The notes under the pieces: model-generated | Databases searched by the model: none | Seen by the model: the letters and a program-made list of their open reading frames with translations, nothing else | What the model was told of the DNA's origin: nothing | Part shown: piece by piece, positions 1 through 6,085 of the stretch | Layout of the letters: each line of letters begins with the position of its first letter | How positions within the stretch are numbered: the stretch's first letter is position 1 | NCBI GenBank assembly: GCA_030604585.1 | Contig: JAUVVP010000091.1 | Coordinates: 1 to 7,217, forward strand | DNA length: 7,217 bases | Origin: Planctomycetota bacterium | GTDB taxonomy: Bacteria; Planctomycetota; Brocadiia; SM23-32 | Reading direction: 5' to 3' | Translations under genes and position numbers: made by a program

Positions 1-89
1 ACGTGCTGACCGGACGCACGACCATTGAGGAAGTGCTGCGCGTGACCAAAGACGAACGGGTCGCCGACAGCGATGCGGGGGGCGCCTGA
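1..89 (+). CDS. gspE: GspE, T2SS assembly ATPase, 3' end only
   Basis: The left edge cuts this gene; only about the last 28 codons are present, read in the frame starting at base 3 and ending at the TGA at 87-89. The visible peptide contains GRTTIEEVLRVTKDE, the signature C-terminal end of GspE/PilB-type secretion ATPases (typically G.TT.EEVLRVT), followed by a short, family-variable acidic and glycine-rich tail (DSDAGGA). GspE is the cytoplasmic hexameric ATPase that powers pseudopilus assembly by binding the cytoplasmic domain of GspL and working on GspF. The Walker A/B boxes and the zinc-binding CM domain lie outside the window, so an intact enzyme cannot be confirmed. Its stop codon overlaps the gspF start by one base (TGATG), implying translational coupling. 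A PilB-type ATPase would end similarly, but the downstream gsp genes make GspE the better call. Confidence 0.9.
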   Translation, partial: VLTGRTTIEEVLRVTKDERVADSDAGGA

Positions 90-1297
90 TGGCCAGGTTC
101 GAATACACCGCCGTTGACTCCACGGGCAGGCAGGTGGCCGGCAGCGTCGTTGCCGACACTCGCGCGGCCGCCATGCAGCGCGTGGTCGAGAACGCGCTGC
201 AGCCCGTCTCGGTGGACGAGGCCACGGCCGAACCGGGCGGCCTCTCATTGGGGGGCCGTCGCGTCCCGCAGGCCAGCGTGGATGCCTTCACACGGGAGTT
301 GGCCAACCTGCTCGGGGCGGGCGTTTCGATGAGCCGTGCCCTTCACATCCTGAGCGAGGAGGCCGCAAAGCCGGCAGCGCGCCGGCAGTGGTCGGCCATT
401 CGCGACGACGTGGTGGGCGGCATGTCCCTGGCGGACGCTCTTGCGCTGCGGCCCGACTCGTTCCCGGCCGTCTACGTGGCCATGGTGCGCGCCGGTGAGG
501 CGGGCGGGTTCCTGGATGCTGTGCTTGGCCAGATCGCCGACTTCAGGGAGCGCGAGCGCGACCTGAAGGGCAAGGCCAAGTCAGCGCTCGTCTATCCCGC
601 CGTCCTGGCTGTGCTGGCCATAATGGTCATGATCTTCCTGCTCACCTACTTCATCCCGCGGTTCGCGGCCATCTTCGAGGAGTTCGGCGGCGCGCTTCCC
701 TGGCTGACCAGAGCCATCGTCCGCACGAGCGACCTGCTGGTCGACCACGGATTCGCCGTGGGCTTGGCCGCCATCCTGGCGGTGGTCGCCTTCCGGCGGA
801 CGTCGGCGTCCGAATCGGGCCGGCGCTGGATGGACAGGACGGTCCTGCGCGTGCCGGCCCTCGGACACGTGGCGGCGCGGTTCGCGCTGGTGCGGTTCTG
901 CCGCATGCTGGGCACACTCCTGGGGGCCGGCGTGCCCCTGGTGGCCGCGCTGAACGCCGCCAAGGAGGCCATCGGCAACCAGACGCTGGCCGACACCGTG
1001 ACGTCCGCCGTGGAGGGGGTGCAGCAGGGAGCGCCGCTGGCCAGGAGCCTGGCCGCCAGCCCGAAGCTCTTCCCTGCCTCGGTCGTCGAGATGGTCTCGG
1101 TGGGCGAAGAGACGGGCAGGCTGCACGAGGAACTCGTCCGCCTGGCCAACACCTATGAGAGGGACCTTGACCGCGAGCTGCGCATGCTGGTTGCCCTGGC
1201 CGAGCCGGCGATGCTGTTTGCAATGGCGGCGCTGATCGGCACGGTGGTGATAGGCATGCTGCTGCCGATCTTCACGCTACAAGAGCTGATTCGCTAA
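89..1297 (+). CDS. gspF: GspF, T2SS inner-membrane platform protein
   Basis: This 402-residue protein has the usual GspF/PilC length and layout. A short N-terminal segment (FEYTAVDSTGRQVAGSV, residues 4-20) is typical of GspF. Two repeated T2SSF domains follow, about residues 66-188 and 268-392. Each starts with a matching helix (FTRELANLLGAGVSMSRAL and FCRMLGTLLGAGVPLVAAL) and carries the paired signature MVRAGEAGG (132-140) / MVSVGEETG (335-343). Hydrophobic segments at about 167-189, 219-236 and 370-395 give the expected three membrane passes, with the two repeats on the cytoplasmic side. GspF is the platform around which the pseudopilus is assembled, between GspE and GspL/M. The ATG at 89 overlaps the gspE stop; upstream there is only a G-run (77-82), so translation probably depends on coupling. 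It ends in TAA, before the only real intergenic gap. The product looks intact, with no frameshift. Confidence 0.96.
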   Translation: MARFEYTAVDSTGRQVAGSVVADTRAAAMQRVVENALQPVSVDEATAEPGGLSLGGRRVPQASVDAFTRELANLLGAGVSMSRALHILSEEAAKPAARRQWSAIRDDVVGGMSLADALALRPDSFPAVYVAMVRAGEAGGFLDAVLGQIADFRERERDLKGKAKSALVYPAVLAVLAIMVMIFLLTYFIPRFAAIFEEFGGALPWLTRAIVRTSDLLVDHGFAVGLAAILAVVAFRRTSASESGRRWMDRTVLRVPALGHVAARFALVRFCRMLGTLLGAGVPLVAALNAAKEAIGNQTLADTVTSAVEGVQQGAPLARSLAASPKLFPASVVEMVSVGEETGRLHEELVRLANTYERDLDRELRMLVALAEPAMLFAMAALIGTVVIGMLLPIFTLQELIR

Positions 1298-1301
1298 CGC
1301 G

Positions 1302-1317
1302 CCGGGCCGCCGCCCGG
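1302..1317 (+). promoter_or_regulatory. GC hairpin between gspF and gspG
   Basis: CCGGGC at 1302-1307 pairs perfectly with GCCCGG at 1312-1317 around a four-base loop (CGCC). The stem can be extended by three more pairs, 1299-1301 with 1319-1321, if A1318 is bulged, giving about nine GC pairs. It lies in the 40-bp gspF-gspG gap, directly ahead of the gspG ribosome-binding site. No T-run follows, so it is not a standard intrinsic terminator. A role as an mRNA processing or stabilising element that raises gspG message relative to the upstream genes is an inference from position and expected protein ratios. In DNA this GC-rich, chance hairpins are common. Confidence 0.4.
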
Positions 1318-1322
1318 ACGCT

Positions 1323-1330
1323 GGAGGAGG
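1323..1330 (+). promoter_or_regulatory. Strong ribosome-binding site of gspG
   Basis: GGAGGAGG lies 7 bases before the gspG ATG at 1338. It is the longest purine-rich Shine-Dalgarno match in the window and the only one lying wholly outside coding sequence. It fixes the gspG start and fits high, independent translation of the major pseudopilin. Confidence 0.85.
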
Positions 1331-1337
1331 AAGGGAC

Positions 1338-1775
1338 ATGAATCGGAAGCTCTGGAAGGGGCGCGCCGCCCGGGCCGGATTCACGCTGATCGAGCTGCTG
1401 CTGGTGCTCGGAATCCTCAGCGTGCTGGCTGCCGTCGTGGTGCCCAAGTTCACGAAGCGGTCGGAGCAAGCCCGCATCACGGCGGCACGCACCGACATCG
1501 CCAACCTGGAGCTCGCGATCGACGCGTTCGAGATAGACATGGGCCGCTTCCCCACCACGCCGGAAGGGCTGAAGGCGCTCGTGGAGGCGCCGTCCGACTC
1601 GCGGTACTGGCACGGAGAGTACATCAAACGCGGCGAGCCCAGCGATCCGTGGGGGAACCCCTACGTCTACAAGCAGCCCGGCGACCACAACGAGAACGGC
1701 TACGATCTGCACTCCTACGGACCGGACGGACAGAACGGTGGCGGTGACGACATCGACAACTGGTCGACCTACTGA
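1338..1775 (+). CDS. gspG: GspG, major pseudopilin
   Basis: This 145-residue type IV pilin-like protein is the main subunit of the T2SS pseudopilus. It has a short basic leader and a prepilin peptidase site ARAG^FTLIE: cleavage after Gly14, new N-terminus Phe15, and the conserved Glu5 of the mature chain at residue 19. The hydrophobic alpha-1 helix LLLVLGILSVLAAVVVP follows (residues 20-36). GspG hallmarks come next: FPTTPEGLKALV (71-82), DPWGNPYVY (103-111), and the C-terminal calcium-site loop SYGPDGQNGGGDDIDNW (126-142), with Asp130, Asp137 and Asp138 as likely ligand residues by family analogy. The mature length of about 131 residues is normal. A strong Shine-Dalgarno 7 bases upstream sets the ATG. 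The last 38 bases overlap the start of gspH, so the calcium-loop codons also encode the GspH leader in another frame. Confidence 0.97.
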   Translation: MNRKLWKGRAARAGFTLIELLLVLGILSVLAAVVVPKFTKRSEQARITAARTDIANLELAIDAFEIDMGRFPTTPEGLKALVEAPSDSRYWHGEYIKRGEPSDPWGNPYVYKQPGDHNENGYDLHSYGPDGQNGGGDDIDNWSTY

Positions 1776-2265
1776 CCGGCGACCCCGGCCCGCCAGGGCC
1801 GGCTTCACGCTTCTGGAGCTGGTGCTGGTGATGGTCATCATCTGCGCAGTGCTCGGGGCCGCGGCGCCGTCGCTGCGGGGCTTCTTCGTCTCGCGGCAGA
1901 CGGACGACACCGCCGCCCGGATCGTGTCGCTCACCAAGCTGGCGCGCTCGCAGTCAGTCGCCCAGGGACGCCCTTACCGGCTGCACTTCGACATTGACGA
2001 ACGGACCTACTTCCTGACCAGTCAGGGCACGGCCGGCTTCCGGCCGATCGACTCGCGACTGGGGCGGCCCTTCCGGCTGCCGGAGGAGGTGGCGCTGGAG
2101 GTGAGCGGCGCTTACGGGAATCGCGACTACGTGAGCTTCGTCCCGGACGGACGGACCGAGCCGGCCACGATCCGGCTGACCGACATCAAGGGCGGGGTCA
2201 GTGAGGTGGTCTGCACGGCCCCCACCGAGCCCTTCGTGGTCGTGAAGCCTGCGGAGGCCCCATGA
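1738..2265 (+). CDS. gspH: GspH, minor pseudopilin (GTG start)
   Basis: This minor pseudopilin of the T2SS tip is 175 residues from the GTG at 1738. The prepilin site is RPARAG^FTLLE, cleaved after Gly22, with mature Glu5 at residue 27 and the alpha-1 helix LVLVMVIICAVLGAAAPSL (28-46). The globular part shows GspH traits: Arg and Gln in the helix after the membrane segment, ARSQSVAQGRPYRLHF (69-84), and the C-terminal F.PDG motif (FVPDG, 134-138). No ATG precedes the cleavage site in this frame. GTG at 1738 (leader of 22) and GTG at 1744 (leader of 20) are the only good nearby candidates, and neither has a strong Shine-Dalgarno, so initiation probably depends on ribosomes finishing gspG. The start is therefore uncertain by a few codons. 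The 3' end overlaps gspI by ATGA. Function is assigned from position and motifs; GspH sequences are variable. Confidence 0.9.
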   Translation: MAVTTSTTGRPTDRRPRPARAGFTLLELVLVMVIICAVLGAAAPSLRGFFVSRQTDDTAARIVSLTKLARSQSVAQGRPYRLHFDIDERTYFLTSQGTAGFRPIDSRLGRPFRLPEEVALEVSGAYGNRDYVSFVPDGRTEPATIRLTDIKGGVSEVVCTAPTEPFVVVKPAEAP

Positions 2266-2645
2266 CACAGGTGCGAACAGACGGGCGGGGCGGCTTCACG
2301 CTGGTGGAAGTGCTGGTCAGCCTCGCCCTTGTGGGCGCCATCCTGCCGGCCGCTATGGCGGGCGTCGCCCTGGCCATGGGGCTGGGCAGCGCATCACTGC
2401 ACCGGACGCAGGCCGCCGCGCTGGCCCGGACCAGACTGGCCGAGGTCACGGCCACGGGCGACTGGCAGGAAGGCGGGGACGACGGCGACTTCGGCGAGGA
2501 CTGGCCCAACTACTCCTGGCAGATGCAGGTGGACGACTGGGAGGAGCCGGGCCTGAAGGAAGTGACCGTGGCGGTCACGTGGACGGCCCGGGGCAAGAAG
2601 CGGTCCGTGACGATGGCGACCCTGGCATACGCGGGGACAGACTGA
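2262..2645 (+). CDS. gspI: GspI, minor pseudopilin
   Basis: This 127-residue pseudopilin has the short length typical of GspI. The leader ends at RGG^FTLVE, cleaved after Gly11, with mature Glu5 at residue 16 and the hydrophobic helix VLVSLALVGAILPAAMAGVAL. It is followed by the GspI-specific stretch AAALARTRLAEV (51-62) and the C-terminal block VTWTARGKKRSVTMATL (105-121), both classic for the family. Between them lies an acidic, Trp-rich segment (67-95) that matches the usual GspI region leading into the central strand. In solved systems GspI forms the tip complex with GspJ and GspK and nucleates the pseudopilus. The ATG overlaps the gspH stop (ATGA), and GGAGG at 2253-2257 lies four bases upstream, a short but usable spacing. 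The stop is one base before the gspJ ATG. It looks intact. Confidence 0.94.
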   Translation: MTQVRTDGRGGFTLVEVLVSLALVGAILPAAMAGVALAMGLGSASLHRTQAAALARTRLAEVTATGDWQEGGDDGDFGEDWPNYSWQMQVDDWEEPGLKEVTVAVTWTARGKKRSVTMATLAYAGTD

Positions 2646-2646
2646 G

Positions 2647-3333
2647 ATGGCGCGCGCGACACGACAGGCCGGCTTCACGCTGCTGGAGATGCTGGTGGCC
2701 ATGACGCTCATGAGCTTCTTGGCGGGGACCCTCTACGCCAGCCTGCACACGGCCTTCAGTGGCCGCCGCAGGGTGGAGGCCGCCCTGGAGCCCGCCGAGC
2801 GCGCCGCCGCCGCCATGCACATGATGCAGAGCAGCCTGGAAGCCGCGACGGCCCCGACCGGCATCCTGGCGCGCGAGTTCATGGGCCAGGGCGGCACCGG
2901 CAGCAGCGGCCGGCCGGCGGACGCGTTGGCCTTCCATGCCCTCGCCCAGGACCAGGGCCGGTTCGCACCCGCCTCGCCCATACACCTGATCGAGATCGGC
3001 CTGGCCTCCGACGAAGAGACCGGCGAACTCGTGCTCCTACGCCGCACGACAGCCAACCTGCTTGCACCCGAGACGCAGGACCCGATCGAGGAGGTGGTCT
3101 GCCGACGGGTGCTCTCGCTTGAGACGACCTTCTACGACGGGACTTCGTGGCAGGACACCTGGGATTCCACCGCGATGGGCGACGTGCTGCCCATGGCCGT
3201 GGAGGTCCGGCTGGTGCTGGCCGTGCCGGGCAACGAGGACGGCTACGCCACAACGCGCATCTTCGCGCTGCCATGTGCCGCGCTTGACGGCGGGGCAGGC
3301 GCTTCGGGCGGACGTGGTGGAGGCGCGCGATGA
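2647..3333 (+). CDS. gspJ: GspJ, minor pseudopilin
   Basis: This 228-residue tip pseudopilin has a nine-residue leader, MARATRQAG^FTLLE, with mature Glu5 at residue 14 and a hydrophobic alpha-1 helix MLVAMTLMSFLAGTLYASL (15-33). The GspJ signature near the C-terminus is clear: FYDGTSWQDTWDS (162-174) followed by LPMAVEVRLVLAV (181-193). Cys152 and Cys210 could form a disulfide in the periplasm; this is inferred only from their presence. GspJ binds GspI and GspK at the pseudopilus tip. The final 15 residues (DGGAGASGGRGGGAR) are a glycine-rich tail, part of which is encoded by the gspK Shine-Dalgarno. The ATG at 2647 follows the gspI stop after one base (TGAGATG) with only weak purine signal before it, so re-initiation is likely. 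The stop overlaps the gspK start by ATGA. Confidence 0.94.
   Translation: MARATRQAGFTLLEMLVAMTLMSFLAGTLYASLHTAFSGRRRVEAALEPAERAAAAMHMMQSSLEAATAPTGILAREFMGQGGTGSSGRPADALAFHALAQDQGRFAPASPIHLIEIGLASDEETGELVLLRRTTANLLAPETQDPIEEVVCRRVLSLETTFYDGTSWQDTWDSTAMGDVLPMAVEVRLVLAVPGNEDGYATTRIFALPCAALDGGAGASGGRGGGAR
3316..3323 (+). promoter_or_regulatory. Ribosome-binding site of gspK inside gspJ
   Basis: GGTGGAGG ends six bases before the gspK ATG at 3330. It sits in the last codons of gspJ (ggt gga ggc), giving gspK a strong initiation signal of its own in addition to the ATGA overlap. It supports the chosen gspK start and helps explain the glycine run at the GspJ C-terminus. Confidence 0.75.
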
Positions 3334-4703
3334 CACGGGGCCGAAGACAGCGCCTTGCCGCCCGCAGGTGGCGCCGCGACCAGGGGACTGTCCTGATCGT
3401 GACGATGTGGGTCGTCCTGGTCCTGGCCGGGCTGGTGCTCGTGTTCGGCCATGCCATGCGCGTCGAGGCAATCGCATCGGCCAACCGACGGTCGGCCCTG
3501 CAGGCGGACTCCGTAGCGAAGGGCGCCCTTGAGTTCGTCAAGGGTTCGCTGGACGGGACCGACGGCACGACCGCGTTCCTGCGGGAGATCGAGTGGGAGG
3601 CCCGGCAGGTCGGCGAGGGGCTGTTCTGGGTGCTCCACCCGAACCTGGCCGAGGACGATGAGCACCTCTTCGGGATAGTGGACGAGGCCTCGCGCATCAA
3701 CCTCAACTCGGCCTCCAGCGACATGCTGCTGAAGCTGCCCGGCATGACGGCCGAGCTGGCCGACGCCATCGTGGACTGGCGGGACGAGGACGCAGAGGTC
3801 TCGCCCAGCGGCGCCGAGAGCGAGTACTACCTGTTGCAGAGCCAGCCCTACTACTGCAAGGACGCTCCGCTGGAGATGGTTGAGGAGGTGCTGCTGATCC
3901 GCGACGCCACAGCCGAGCTGCTCTACGGCGAGGACACCAACCGCAACGGCGTGCTGGACCCCAACGAGAACGACGCGGACGACACCGATCCGCCCGACAA
4001 CCGCAACGGCTCCCTCGATGGGGGCTTCATAGACTATGTGACGGTCTTCAGCGTCGAGCCCAACCTGTCCGCCGACGGCGAGGAGCGGGTGAACGTGAAC
4101 GACGTCGACACGCAGCCCCTGGCCGAGCTGCTGCGCCAAGTGATCGAGGACGACCGGCTCTTCTTCATCCTGCAGAACGTCCGCCGGGGCCGGCCTTACG
4201 CGAGCACCCTCGACTTCCAGGTGCGCAGCGGCCTGACGGCCGAGGAGTTCCCGACGATAGCCGACCGCCTGACCACGGTGGATGATGACGAGCTGGTCGG
4301 CCTGGTGAACGTGAACACGGCCCCGCGCGAGGTGCTGCTGTGCCTGCCCGAGCTGGATGAGAGCGACGTGGACGCGCTGCTGGCCAGGCGGGCGAGTTCC
4401 GACGTGGACCTGGCCAGCGTGGCCTGGGTGGCCGGGGTGCTGGACCCGGAGAAGGCCGCCGCCGTCGGCGCCTACATCACGACGCGGTCCTACCAGTTCG
4501 CGGCCGATGTGGTAGCCGTCAGCGGCGACGGCCGTGCCTTCCGCCGCTGCCGGGCCATAGTGGACGCGCGCGAGAGCCCGCCGCGCATCCTGCGCTGGCA
4601 GGACCTGACGCACCTGGGCTGGCCACTGGACCCCGAGATACTGCCCGACCTGCGCAGCGGCGAACGAGAGGTGGACTACCGCATGGGAGTGACCGCGCGA
4701 TGA
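3330..4703 (+). CDS. gspK: GspK, pseudopilus-tip minor pseudopilin with EF-hand-like insert
   Basis: At 457 residues this is the largest pseudopilin, as expected for GspK. A strongly basic leader ends at RRDQG^TVLIV, with likely cleavage after Gly19, followed by the hydrophobic helix VLIVTMWVVLVLAGLVLVFG (21-40). It lacks mature Glu5, as GspK proteins normally do. A helix-hairpin-helix-like block INLNSASSDMLLKLPGM (123-139) is interrupted by an insert with a full EF-hand-type loop D202-T-N204-R-N206-G-V-L-D210-P-N-E213, an Asp-rich linker, and a degenerate second copy around 222-233. A second block VNVNTAPREVLLCLP lies at 326-340. The C-terminal part has VSGDGRAFRRCRAIVD (397-412) and DLTHLGWPLDP (425-435), which I associate with planctomycete-type GspK. 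GspK caps the tip with GspI/J. The ATG overlaps the gspJ stop and has a good Shine-Dalgarno; the stop overlaps gspL by ATGA. Confidence 0.94.
   Translation: MTRGRRQRLAARRWRRDQGTVLIVTMWVVLVLAGLVLVFGHAMRVEAIASANRRSALQADSVAKGALEFVKGSLDGTDGTTAFLREIEWEARQVGEGLFWVLHPNLAEDDEHLFGIVDEASRINLNSASSDMLLKLPGMTAELADAIVDWRDEDAEVSPSGAESEYYLLQSQPYYCKDAPLEMVEEVLLIRDATAELLYGEDTNRNGVLDPNENDADDTDPPDNRNGSLDGGFIDYVTVFSVEPNLSADGEERVNVNDVDTQPLAELLRQVIEDDRLFFILQNVRRGRPYASTLDFQVRSGLTAEEFPTIADRLTTVDDDELVGLVNVNTAPREVLLCLPELDESDVDALLARRASSDVDLASVAWVAGVLDPEKAAAVGAYITTRSYQFAADVVAVSGDGRAFRRCRAIVDARESPPRILRWQDLTHLGWPLDPEILPDLRSGEREVDYRMGVTAR
3933..3968 (+). other. EF-hand-type calcium loop in GspK (residues 202-213)
   Basis: Twelve codons encode D-T-N-R-N-G-V-L-D-P-N-E. 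Asp/Asn fill positions 1, 3, 5 and 9, Gly is at 6, a hydrophobic residue at 8 and Glu at 12, which is the full EF-hand loop pattern. A weaker copy follows at about 3993-4028 (P222 to F233), where position 1 is Pro and position 12 is Phe. The stretch between is Asp-rich. Calcium sites are known in GspK of solved tip complexes; whether this loop is equivalent is inference. Confidence 0.7.
4685..4692 (+). promoter_or_regulatory. Ribosome-binding site of gspL inside gspK
   Basis: GGGAGTGA lies seven bases before the gspL ATG at 4700 and encodes part of the GspK tail (M-G-V-T). The same eight-base word appears before the last gene of the window. It supports ATG 4700 as the start; the ATG at 4703 directly after it is a possible alternative. 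Confidence 0.65.
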
Positions 4704-6082
4704 TGGGAGCCGGCCGATCCGTGGGCCTTGCACTGGGCGAACGCCGCATCACCGCGGCCGAGGTCAGGCGAACGCGCGCGGGCGTCACAGTCGAAAGTCT
4801 GGCCGAGCTCGTCTTCCCGGACGACGTGTCCTGGGACGAACCGGCGAGCGTCGGCCGCTGCCTGGCCGTGTTCCTGGCCGAGCACAGGCTGCCGCGCGCG
4901 GGCGTCGTCGGACTGCCCACCCGCTGGCTGATGGCCCTGGAGCACGACGTGCCTTCCGTGGACGCGCAGTCGCTCGTCGGCATCCTGCGGCTCAAGGCGG
5001 AGCAGGCCTTCTCCCTGGGGGCGGACGGGATGGCCTGTGACTGCGCATCGGCTCCGCCCGAGGGCGAGGCGGGCAGCGCCTTGCTGGTGGCCACGACGCA
5101 GAGCCGGCTGGCCGCGGTGGCTGAGGCGATGCAGGTCGCGCGGTTCAAGCCGAAAGCGGTGACCTCCTCCCTCGCTGCCCTTGCCCTTGCCGCGCCGGCC
5201 GGAGGGGACGGACTGACCGTCCTTGCCGCACCAGATGGCGTGGAGGTGGTGGGTCTGCGCCAGGGGCGCGTGGCTTCGATCCGCCGTGTTGCCGTGCCCT
5301 TGGGCGGCGGCGAAGCGACGGCCGTGGCGACAGCCGTCCGGCTGGCGATCGGGCCGCTCTCGGGCAAGGTCGACCTGTGGAATGACACGGGGCTGGGCGA
5401 CGACGCCGTACGCGAAGCGTGCGGGGACTTGGGTATCTGGGCGGGCCCCGAGCCCGCACTGCCCGCGGCCGGCATGGCGGAGGCGGCCTCTGCGGCGCAA
5501 CTGTCCCCGGCCAGGACGGCGCCGGCCGCCGCGCTGGCAACGGTCGGGCTCGGCGCCAGGCCGCTGCCGTTCGACTTCCTCCACTCGCGGCTGGCCGTCC
5601 GCGCCGTTCGCCCCTACGGACGATGGGCCGCGTGGGCCGCGTTCGTGCTGGTCGCGCTGCTGGTGGCGGCGGGGGCCACCATCGCCGACCGAAGCGCGAC
5701 GAAGGGCGAGATCGCCGCCATGAAGGCACAGCTGCGGGAGATGGCCCCGTCCGTCGCATCCGCACAGTCGGTGGTGGACAGCGTCACGCTGGCCCGCGGG
5801 TGGTATGACCGCCGGCCGCCGGTGCTGGACTGCCTCGCGGCCCTGACGAGGGCGATCCCCGAGGACGGGCGCATCTGGGCGACCAGCCTGGCCCTGCGGG
5901 AGGACATGCACGGCGTGCTGTCCGGCAAGGCGACGGACAAGCAGCTCGTGCTGGCTCTGCTGGACTCACTCCAGAGGTCGGGGGCGTTCGCCGATGTCAG
6001 GCTCCTCTACGTGCGCGAGACGCGGGGGGCGGCCGGCGAGGATGCGTTCGCCGTTGCCTTTGCACACGCCGGGACGGAGTAA
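4700..6082 (+). CDS. gspL: GspL-like platform protein (PilM-like cytoplasmic plus PilN-like periplasmic domain)
   Basis: This 460-residue bitopic protein begins with an actin-like (PilM/GspL) cytoplasmic domain, about residues 5-250. It opens with SVGLALGERRITAAEV and contains the repeated-subdomain pattern GVVGLPTRWLMALEHDVP (68-85) and FKPKAVTSSLAALALA (149-164). An Ala/Pro-rich linker (250-285) leads to LPFDFLHSR (289-297), then one membrane segment AAWAAFVLVALLVAAGATIA (310-329), and a periplasmic coil and PilN/GspL-type domain. That last part has PPVLDCLAALTRAIPEDGRIW (373-393), GVLSGKATDKQLVLALLDSLQRSGAFADVRL (405-435). GspL recruits GspE to the membrane and pairs with GspM. Sequence identity to enterobacterial GspL is not obvious by eye; the call rests on architecture and position between gspK and gspM. 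The ATG overlaps the gspK stop. It could equally be annotated as a PilM-PilN fusion. Confidence 0.85.
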   Translation: MMGAGRSVGLALGERRITAAEVRRTRAGVTVESLAELVFPDDVSWDEPASVGRCLAVFLAEHRLPRAGVVGLPTRWLMALEHDVPSVDAQSLVGILRLKAEQAFSLGADGMACDCASAPPEGEAGSALLVATTQSRLAAVAEAMQVARFKPKAVTSSLAALALAAPAGGDGLTVLAAPDGVEVVGLRQGRVASIRRVAVPLGGGEATAVATAVRLAIGPLSGKVDLWNDTGLGDDAVREACGDLGIWAGPEPALPAAGMAEAASAAQLSPARTAPAAALATVGLGARPLPFDFLHSRLAVRAVRPYGRWAAWAAFVLVALLVAAGATIADRSATKGEIAAMKAQLREMAPSVASAQSVVDSVTLARGWYDRRPPVLDCLAALTRAIPEDGRIWATSLALREDMHGVLSGKATDKQLVLALLDSLQRSGAFADVRLLYVRETRGAAGEDAFAVAFAHAGTE

Positions 6083-6085
6083 GGA

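Noticed and set aside
581..1223. Several overlapping minus-strand open frames across gspF
   Set aside because: Three antisense or shifted frames cover the same bases, which is typical of GC-rich coding DNA; none shows a domain or ribosome-binding site that would outweigh the intact GspF.
1302..1317. gspF-gspG hairpin as a rho-independent terminator
   Set aside because: The stem is strong but there is no T-tract after it, and the downstream genes continue the same complex without a visible new promoter.
2460..2550. Acidic, Trp-rich stretch in GspI as an unusual insertion
   Set aside because: The G-D-F-G-E-D...Y-S-W pattern matches the ordinary central region of GspI proteins, so it is not an insert.
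3062..3532. Plus-strand 156-codon frame spanning the gspJ-gspK junction
   Set aside because: Out of frame with two well-supported pseudopilins; Arg/Pro/Cys-rich with no motif.
3243..4733. Minus-strand open frame of 496 codons across gspK
   Set aside because: It is longer than gspK itself, but its product is rich in Val/Gln/His/Arg repeats with no recognisable domain, and the sense strand encodes a clear GspK. GC-rich third positions in the sense frame suppress stops on the antisense strand.
4676..5911. Minus-strand open frame of 411 codons across gspL
   Set aside because: Low-complexity Arg/Gly/His-rich translation with no domain, fully antisense to a protein with coherent GspL architecture; a composition shadow.
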